From positions 868,001-932,000 of the forward strand of contig JARWMV010000240.1 in the NCBI GenBank assembly GCA_030998015.1: a DNA stretch of 64,000 nucleotides, read 5' to 3'. Shown here piece after piece: positions 55,645 to 64,000 of the stretch (its first letter is position 1; each line of letters opens with the position of its first letter). Below the pieces are notes generated by a model. That model was not told where the DNA came from. It saw nothing but the letters and a program-made list of their open reading frames with translations, and searched no databases. This stretch comes from Ceratorhiza oryzae-sativae. Its lineage: Eukaryota; Basidiomycota; Agaricomycetes; Cantharellales; Ceratobasidiaceae. Both the position numbers and the translations under genes were made by a program.

Positions 55645-58600
55645 TCATGCTCCAGCCGGGATCGTAGAATTATTAGTTTTAGGCCGTTTATAATACCGTT
55701 TCTTTTTCCTTGGTCCGTTTGCAGTCGTAGAATTCTCCTGGATGCTCGTGAGGGGCGGGGCGGTCTCGACGGGGTTCTGAGGAGGTAGAACAGTGGGCGC
55801 GGTAGGAGGCGGAGGATTAGCAGCTGTAGCAGAAGCACCCTGCGACGCCTCTTGCTGCGCGGGTAGGTTTCGTTTCTTGGATCTGAATGCCGATTGTGCT
55901 GTCGTTGCCTTGACCTAGATTTTGTGGGGGGGCTGCCGACAGAATCAGACGGCCGAGAGGAACTGGGAGTCATCGGTTCCTGAGGAGGTTCAACAATTGG
56001 CGTCGAGGGCTGAGGCGGGGGATTATTTAGTACGCTCGTGACTGCAGGCTTTGTCTCGACCTCGGCTTGCGGTGATGCCTCGTCTGCAGACCTGCGTTTG
56101 CCGTGTCTTGGCTTTTTTGAACGAACCAAAGGAGCAGTAGCGGGAGCGGGGATGGGAGTTGGATCGACAACAATGTCCTGCAAATGCGTTGGTCGTCCCT
56201 TCTTTCCGAAAGTAACCGGCAACGCCGCAGGCAAAGAAGGTGATGGGTATGATAGACAGGCTCCAGGACCTACACTCGGAGGCGGAGGTGCCTGTTTAAC
56301 ATGGTTCCCTGGGGCCTGAGGCATGACAGGCCACTGAACTGCTGACGATTGGGCCATGACAGGCGATGGCATGGGTGACGCAGTACGATGAGAATGAGCC
56401 GAAGGCAAGGACGAAGACGCAGAGCGCGAAAACGGCGGTATCTCCAACTGAGCGAGTGGCAACTTGGGAGATGTCCACGCAGTCATCCCATGCAACCGCT
56501 GGAGTCGAGGAGGCAAGGCTGCTAGAGACGTGTGAGCGGGAGCACCCCAGCCCGACTGTTTGGCGACGACGGGGGACGCGCTCCGAGCCCGAACAGCCTC
56601 TTCGATAGCACTGGCGCTCGCGGCGACCCGCTTCTCCAGACCAGATCGGAGAGAGTCGAGGGCTGGGTTCGACTTGGGGTAATTCGATGGTGGAGCGGGG
56701 ACACTGGGCTGGAATTTGTATCCAGACGGAGGGTCGAAATACGCATTGATCGACGCTTGCACCTGGGCCGCCTGGGCGTATAGTGGATGATCCACCAATT
56801 GCTTTTGCGGCCGATGCGGATTGATGGGATATCGCGGAACATGAGCTGCGGACGAGGGGGGAGCGGTTGTGTGTTTGGCCTGAAGGCTTTGTAGTCGTTG
56901 GGAATGATTAGGACCGGCATTGTCCATCGCGAGCTTGACAATCGCGCTTTGGACGGCCTCGACGGCGTTGGCCCCTAGAACAAAGGTTCAGTGTCATAAA
57001 CGTACAACATACGTTTGCGACATACCTGAACCCGAACTCGAAGGTGAAGACCCCTTACTCGCGTAATACTTGGACGCCTCGCCACCGCTCCGGATACAGT
57101 CCACAGCGTCCTCAGGACTTGGGACAGTCCGGTCCGGCTCTAGCCTCTCGACCAAGCCGTTCAGGCATGCCTCCACCTTTGCACCATCTAGGTCATTGCA
57201 CGCCTCATTGACCAGGTCGATCACCCCTTCCTCCAGCTCACTCTCATCCTCGCTCGAACTCGCGTCCGTGACCATATCCTCCTCGTCCTCTTCATCCGAC
57301 ACCTCAATCACCATGCTCTGGTTCCAATCACCCGCAAAGCTCCTGCCGACACCACCCTCGGCATTCAACGGCGGCTCACAGCTCCACGCTCTCCGAACAT
57401 CATCGGTCTGGGGTTCGCCAGCACCAGGCGGCGGCGGGACGGACATCGTTCGACGCGAAGATCCGATCGTCGGGGCGGGAAGAAGCGGCGCAGAGGTCCG
57501 CACGGCGGGAGATAGCGGCGGTGGCGACCAAAAGGAAGGTGGGGGAGTAATGATCCGCTCGATGGCTGGCTCGGGCTTTAGATTCTCAGGAGCGTTCGCG
57601 CCCTCGGATCCCACGTGACTATCCCCTGTCGCGACAGCATCCAATTGGTGACTAAGCGCAAGCCGCTCCCCCTTTTCAGGGCTTGAAATCAGCCTCAACG
57701 TCGGAACCGTACGCCCTACGACTGTATTTTGGCGTGTTCGCACCGGACGTGGAGACTCGATCCCTTGAGATGCTCGGTATTTCATAAACGACTCGGAGGA
57801 AACGAGCGGAGAGGCGATGGAAGGAGCCGCTTTAGTCACAGCGGGCGAGGAAAGCACAAGAGCAAGTTCAGAGGCGATGCTGGGCGAAGGAGGGAGTGGA
57901 ATCTGTGACGGTGATAAAGGAGGAGACGGTGGGAGTGGAACGCTTGTGGGAAGATGTGGAGCCAAGTTTGACAGCGTCGCGATCGGTGTAGTGTTCTTTT
58001 CGGGAACAACCGAGAGGTCTGTTTCGATAGGAGTCGGCGCTTCAGTTGATGATAATGACGCCTTTGCAGACTGTCAGTACTCGTATCCGTATCCTAGCGA
58101 GCGCCAAACGTTTACCTTGGTTACACGCAATGATCGCCCAACCTTTTTCGGTCTGCCCTCCTTGCTTCCCTGCCTCTTCATCACCAGCGTGTCAATTCCA
58201 ACCATTTCTCCCAAAGAATCCGTTCGTCCACCTCCTCGCCCTTTCGTTGTTTCATACGCCCGGAGCTTTTTGACTGCCTCTGCAGACAATCCCTGCACAG
58301 TCCAAGACATAGACCGCGGTCGGCGATTCCGTTGAGGAGACTGGGTATGAGACTGAGACTGGCGGTAGCGCGAAGGGGAGTTGGGTCGCGGCCCACGACG
58401 TTGGGGAGAAATCGCATGCATCGAATCGCTGCGTTGGCGGCCGCGCCCGCCGCTACCACCCGTCGCGCGATAGTGGTTCGGAGGAACAGGACCAGCCTGG
58501 AATCCGAACGGGTAAGGCATATCGCCCAGAGTCTGAACAGGTCGGTCACCGAATTCGGGAGCGTATGCCGACCCATAGGCGTTGCATCCTGAATATACGA

Positions 58601-60303
58601 CCCCCCTCTGATCCAATCCTATAACATTTCCATTCATCCCTGCGTTGCCAACGTGGCCAACATTCATTCCAAGCCCGACCACTTCGTGCCCAAGCCCGGG
58701 TACGTTCGGACTCCCAGCCGGCCAGCGGCTTTCTGCTTCATGTCGGCAAGCGCTCAGCATCAAAAGACTCTCCATCCGAGGAATTGCTGCTCGCTCGGGA
58801 TGCACTCTAAAATCTTCGTCCTCCAAATCGACTGGAGGAGAGGTGCTCGGAGTACGAGGTGAAGCGCTTTTGCCTGAAGAGGACGGCGCAAAGTTGTGAG
58901 TCGAATGAGCATGATGCATGAGTTTCTCGGGAGGCCTATATGGCGAAACAGCTGAAGTAGACGACAGCGACGGGGACTCTGGACAATGGGAGCCACCGAA
59001 TTGAGACAACTGAGAACGATTGCCGAGGTGACGCAAATGGGCACTTGAATCCGGGTTCGGATATTGCGGTCGAGTGTTCTGGACGCTTAAAAACCGAGGT
59101 TCGTCGATCGTAGGCAGTGTGGAAGAATAATACGAAGATGATGGATGCGCAGTCGAAATAGAATGCCTGTATTGCGAAGAACTCTTTGGGAATCCCCTTC
59201 GGCCTTGAGATAAGATGTCGTCATCGTGATTGTACAACGAGTGGGACGGAAATAGGGGTAAAGCAGCGGAGCGGGTTTGCAAATATCGGGGATCAGGAGT
59301 GGTGAACGCCAATTCGGCGTTGCGTTGGTTCAGCCTTTCGGTGTCGATTCGGAGTGGTGTGGGAGACTTTGAACGACGTCCCGAGGAATAGGCACTAGGT
59401 GTTACCAGTAGCGAGGCCGTTGACTTGACTGGAGATGAGCGAGCAGAAACGCCCCACTCGGATGCCGAAGACGAGGACCACTGATGCTCACGAAAGGCTG
59501 GTTCGCCGTACATGGGAGTATGGATACCCATGCGCTGTTGGGTTGTGCCAACGGGAGGTTTGGGTGGAGAAGGTCGGTTGCGTGATGCGCTTTGGCGCCG
59601 AGCGTATTCCGATTGTGCTGGACTATGAGACACGCTTCTGGAAGTATGAATAGATGACAAGGCCGAAGTGAGTTGTTCCTGATGCGTCGGACCGGGAAGC
59701 GAGTGGTCCCGTGTGGGGCTCGATGGGGCGTGTTGGGGCGCACTTGAACAGAGTGACGAAGTCGACGGTCGGGAGTCGACCGGGCTCAAAGGCGAGTCGG
59801 ATCGGGTGGCGAGTGAGCCCACGGCCGAGTCTTTGCTCGGGCTCGAATATAATACGGTTTCAGCACGACATTTCGCAAAGCGCCGGCGGTCGGATGCTTC
59901 CGAAGCACCTTGGCTTGGCCCCTGGCTCGACCCCAGGCAGACCCTGTTAGAAGGCTCGCGGTAGCTGGCACTCGGTGGAACCTGGTCCACGCTCGCCGGG
60001 GAGATAATAGATGCGAGGGCCTGTTCACTGGTCGTCGAACGGGGCAAAAGCGCAAAGCTGGCAACGATATGTTGGAAACAGGCATTATCGACACGCGATA
60101 GAGGTATATACCGCACGAAAAAAGCGACATCAAGCCCGGTTAGCTACCGTCGTCCTCGGCAACACGCGCAAAACGTACGAGTAATCTGGGAGCTGGACGT
60201 CATAGCCGAGAGCGAGGGCATCGAGAGCAGCTTGGCCGCGCTTTGAGGGGGTGAAGCGGTGGGTACCCTCCGAAATGGAGCTTCGTCGTCGAGGAGTGTA
60301 CAT
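55645..60303 (-). CDS. Very long, mostly disordered Ser/Pro-rich protein (about 1,500 aa), unknown function
   Basis: Starts MYTPRRRSSISEGTHRFTPS at 60303. The N-terminal globular piece (RGQAALDALALGYDVQLPDY, then VFALLPRSTTSEQALASIIS) joins over an intron with donor gttgcc, after which the frame is open for about 2 kb. Most of the chain is Ser/Pro-rich with SPxR motifs. Short conserved-looking islands: MSWTVQGLSAEAVKKLRAYE; EGRPKKVGRSLRV (AT-hook-like GRP core); VIEVSDEEDEED and GVIDLVNEACND, both like SUMO-interaction motifs; a helix ANAVEAVQSAIVKLAMDNAG; and a basic C-terminus (RKKKRYYKRPK). Introns near 58075, 56995 and 55925. The last is only about 32 nt and lies next to a run of seven C, so the C-terminal frame is less certain. 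Possibly nuclear. Confidence 0.72.
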
Positions 60304-61220
60304 CTCTGCTGACGTGGTTCAAATGGGGGAGTTAATGAAGGGGCTTATCAGCAGGGACCGCAATATCATACCGCAATTTCCGGGCGTGTCGCATGTGCTG
60401 CTGTTGGGAGCAAGTCCAGCCAACTTCGGAATCAACAGCCCACGACGTTAGGGGCTAAACATAAGACGTCGATCACCATAAGACCGTCGCTTCCGATTTC
60501 ACGTGATGTTGGCGCCTGAAACTCACAAAATCAAACACAGCCAACGTGTGGCGCCAGAGCTCCATGCAAACAATCTCCTGGAGAACTTCCCGGGCATCTG
60601 ATACGATAATATATACAACATGAATAACCAAACCCTACTTCATACTCCGCACAAGCACACTATCCCTGACGGGCATTGACGCCGCCCGGACCCCACGACA
60701 CTATCTCTACTATGGTATTCAGCGGGATGGTATGTTTCATTGACCTAATGTGGACCCTATACATCAGTAGTTCTATCAGAACCTTGTATCCCGTTGAAAA
60801 GTGACACAGTATGCTCTCGGGAAATGGACGCAGGAGACCTTTTTGAAAATAACGGGATACCACCCCATGATCTCAATGTGACAATTCTACGTTGTGTTTC
60901 TCTTGGGGGAAGGATCTCTGCTCCATGAGCCCGCCTTACTAGAGAGCTGTTGATTATTAAATCACTTGCCCCATTATTTCAAACGCTTTAACAGTGTGCC
61001 ATTCTTATGGTGCATGGACCGACTGAGTATATGCAGTCGTAGGAACTAGCCCTCCTCAAACGAGATGACACACTAACCGAGTCTGGTCACATACTAAGTG
61101 ACCTTTGCAAGTGTGTTGGTCGACTCATTCTCATCGATTATGTTTGCCTACGCATACATCATGAATAGTCCAGTCATACTGTTATCAAGCGGTTTCCCAA
61201 GACTTGTCCTATAACACCGG
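60304..61220. other. Intergenic, no gene seen
   Basis: AT-rich, short frames only. Confidence 0.5.
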
Positions 61221-61902
61221 CTAGTTCGCTCTCACAAACTGCCAAATCTGATAGCCTTCAGACTCTGAATCTTCTTTTTGCACTTCCACCTAATTAGGAA
61301 TTATATCAGTCATGCAGCACGAGGCTACGAAATGTACTCACATTGGGACCGCATCAGCAGGAACCCGTGCCCCGAGAACGAGCTCGCTTCCTTTCGGCAT
61401 AATCCTGTCCCCGATCGTCACATTGAGCTAATGCAAACACATCAACTTGCTGAATAACATTGCCTGCATCCACCTTCCACCGAGCTGATAGAATACTGAT
61501 AAGCAGCCACTTTACCCACGACTCGACCATCCTCTAGCTCTGCTTCACTTTTACCGTCATGGCCGAAGAAGCGGTTTGTTTTGGTATTCTTGAATTGACA
61601 GGAGAATCCAAGCCCTAGCGGCACGCATGAAACAGTCCACTAGATATAATACACACTGAGCAACGGCTCATTTGAATAATCTAACGCCGACTCACCGTTT
61701 GGTTGTAAATCGGCCTTTGGGTAAACAGTACTATCGCACCATTCTCAGATGTGCTCGCGTCTGTTGCGTATTTGCCTGTTCCTTGGTTCTTAATCAAGTA
61801 ATCCCCTCCAAATACAAGAGGGTATGATGCAAGCAAGCCTCCTTGAGCGTATGCGAGGGAGAAGAGGGCGGTGAAGACAGAGAGCGTAGCAAGTTGAACC
61901 AT
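61221..61902 (-). CDS. Small secreted beta-trefoil (ricin-B-like) lectin candidate
   Basis: The signal peptide LATLSVFTALFSLAYA is followed by YLIKNQGTGKYATDASTSEN, RPIYNQTW, FKNTKTNRFFGHDG and GSELVLGARVPADA, and the C-terminus YQIWQFVRAN. The short repeated units with Q-x-W and G-x-x-L/Y patterns fit a single beta-trefoil domain of about 170 residues, like the CCL2-type fungal lectins; I rate this as probable only. Exons 61902-61696, 61639-61481 and 61427-61342 join in phase. The last GT-AG intron (61341-61290) shifts the frame and would end at 61232, whereas the frame that looks like the lectin end stops at 61221. This is a carbohydrate-binding role by analogy only. Confidence 0.65.
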
Positions 61903-64000
61903 GGTTGAGCGGTGGAAGGAGAGACGCGATCGAGCCGGGGTTTTTGTACTAGCTTCACGGCCCCACCGTTAGAATAATCAGCGGCAGCCCACCGTGGAGA
62001 ATGAAGGAAAACCAGCGGCATTGTTCGTTTGAGCCTCATGTCCATCACGCCAAGATCAAATAAGTCTTCTTCCACCACCTCGATCAAAGCTTCTGCACGG
62101 CTCCTCCCTGCGTCTCCGGGCCATCGCTGAAGCCACTGCCAGACCCGCCCATTCAAGAGCGGGCATGTTCTAGTTAGCCTTGAGCGATGCCCTCGACGAC
62201 GGCCTTGAAGCCGACACACACTCGGACTGCAGAAGAGGACAATGACAAAAGGCGTCATCCCCCGGACGAACAATTTCAGCCGAACAGCGTAGATTCGTTA
62301 ATATAAAGACCCTCACTTGACATAGATTAAACGAACCGCATCGCAGCGAGACCGTGTTGACCTACGATCACCCGTTTTTTTGGCAATTGATTGGCTCGCT
62401 AACCACCCTGTCCGTGCCGAGCCGAAATGAGTGTGCCATCTAATAAAGTCAAGCCTAGCCATATGACCTGATGATAAATTTGTTGCGATTCACCTACTAG
62501 CTAAAGTGAGAGGGTGGAATGCGCTGATCTCCCGCCACCTGGAATCGCAACCTGAGAGATCCCAGGTGCCTATTTTCCGTTCGGTGAAAGGTCCGTGCTG
62601 CAGATTACAAGAAATGTATGACCAACGGTCACGTTCTCTATTAGGCTGGTCGGAAGCGCAATATAAACCGTTCAAACTACGCATGAAGCGTCTGAATGGT
62701 TCTTTCACATGTCATATACCAATATGAGTGTTGCAAAATATCTCCAACGCACCGAGTCGTCCACCTGCTCTTGAAATGAGGTCGCCTGATGTGGCAGGCA
62801 AGTAGAAAATGTTTTCAATACGTATACCAGAAGTCGACTGCGCAAGGCTTACAACGGGAGCCGGGAATCGGGGTAGCATATAGTCTAGGGAGGCCAAATA
62901 TATCCAATACCCACGGCGTCCCATTTTTTGGGAGTGCGTGGCTGAGCGTATTTTGAGATTATGACTATATTTTAGTAGTCTGCATTGTCAAAAATTGGAC
63001 AGGCGGTGTGGACTGCGTCATAGTACTCTTTTAGCGCGGAGCTGGTGGAGACTCCGATTTTGTCCATCACATTTGGGCTCCTTGTGGTATGGCTGGCCCT
63101 GAATTTGCCCACTCCTGAAAATTAACATTTTGTGGGACCATAGAGAGCGTAGCCCTCGCTGCCACCTCTCTGTAACCCCCCCCCCCAAGTGCCCGAGCAC
63201 GCAAGTCGATAACAAACAGCCGAAGAACCTGTCCACGGGCGGTTGGAGATTTTCTTCGTGTCAGTCGCCCGAGTTTCATGGAGAGCGCGTGTAATAGTGT
63301 TGCACCTTTCGGGGGATATCCACCAAGTGTGAGCGGTGTATCAGTTTCATCGGATTGGACCCATGCGAAAGCCGAGCGCCTTGCGGGGCATGGTGTTCCA
63401 GGCTCAGTGTGATTGTATGGCCATTTGGATATAGTCCAACGACGCAGGACTCCCTGGCAGGAAAGAGTGGTGATACAGTCAAGGGGATGACAAGACCGCT
63501 ATCAGTCCTAGTCGAGACCACGTCCACAGCCTTGGTTCCTCTCATCATATCTGCGCTATCGTCGTCCTAGACTTCGATAATGAACTTGTCTAACATGGTG
63601 ACAGTCACGAATTACGCTACACGAGGAAGTATTCGCACCCGCCCTGGGTCCCGCTGATGACCTCAGCCGGCGAAGATACCTGGTTGTGGTGAACAGTCTA
63701 GACTTCACCTTTGATACTAAACATCACATTGGCTTTAGGCCTAGTGATTCGAAAGGCAAGTTGAGACGCGTAGTGAACAGGCCACCCCCACGGTTCACTG
63801 GAACAGACCAGGGCGCGAGATCGTGTCTTGACCCTGCGCAAGAGTGGTGCGGGGATCGCGCCTCTGGCTGAGAGAAAGGATCTCTAGGCGCGTGACCCTA
63901 GTAGGGACGACTGGAGCCAAGAGAGGGGCACTAGCCCGCCGCGAGTCGGTTCATCATCAGCGTACAAGAGCTCGCATATACGCTGGCTCCGATCTAGTCA
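61903..64000. other. Right end, no supported gene
   Basis: A minus frame at 63276-63548 (90 codons) looks somewhat protein-like but has no recognisable domain. An uninterrupted run of 11 C lies at 63176-63186. Confidence 0.4.

Noticed and set aside
63176..63186. Run of 11 C
   Set aside because: Simple homopolymer; noted only as a place where sequence errors are likely.
1..64000. CRISPR arrays, bacterial operons, ribosome binding sites, prophage
   Set aside because: The window is eukaryotic with spliceosomal introns; nothing of that kind is present.

Overview
The window is nuclear DNA of a filamentous fungus, most likely a basidiomycete (Agaricomycetes; a Rhizoctonia/Ceratobasidium-type fungus is my inference). 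Genes are dense, on both strands, and cut by many 45-75 nt spliceosomal introns. The gene set is typical of such fungi: AA9 LPMO, CFEM protein, M35 Lys-metalloendopeptidase, PNS1, an SPT23/MGA2-type factor, COG5 and PSMG2. All gene models below were spliced by hand from the sequence. Where coding lengths were summed they are divisible by three.

Layout. 1-3.2 kb: COG5 (minus, runs off the left edge). 3.2-5 kb: gene-poor, with a candidate TIR element and a strong GC-rich hairpin. 5.0-9.6 kb: a divergent pair of paralogous membrane proteins, the left one with frame breaks. 10.9-12.2 kb: AA9 LPMO. 13.7-18.6 kb: RRP17/NOL12-like nucleolar protein, a Myb/AT-hook protein and a small four-helix membrane protein. 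18.6-25.9 kb: mostly gene-free, with a decayed WD40 gene. 25.9-33.8 kb: PNS1, an intron-containing tRNA-Lys, an SAM methyltransferase and PSMG2. 34.2-36.6 kb: an unrecognised multi-exon gene. 36.9-44.4 kb: a mostly secreted group (M35 peptidase, CFEM protein, three tandem DJ-1/PfpI paralogues). 44.8-49.4 kb: SPT23/MGA2-like factor. 51.3-54.9 kb: two related zinc-finger genes. 55.6-60.3 kb: a very long disordered protein. 61.2-61.9 kb: a small secreted lectin-like protein. 61.9-64 kb: no convincing gene.

The main discovery is in the splicing. The three DJ-1/PfpI paralogues each need an intron with AT-AC ends (ATAAGT...CAC) at exactly the same codon. Once it is removed, the remaining three exons are 209, 176 and 222 nt in all three genes. 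Three further introns (in COG5, the orphan gene at 34 kb and one zinc-finger gene) are GC-AG. In the zinc-finger pair the GC donor faces a normal GT donor at the homologous site of the neighbour. A predictor restricted to GT-AG would mis-annotate all six genes. A few single-base frame breaks at homopolymers (COG5, left membrane gene) look as much like sequence errors as true decay.
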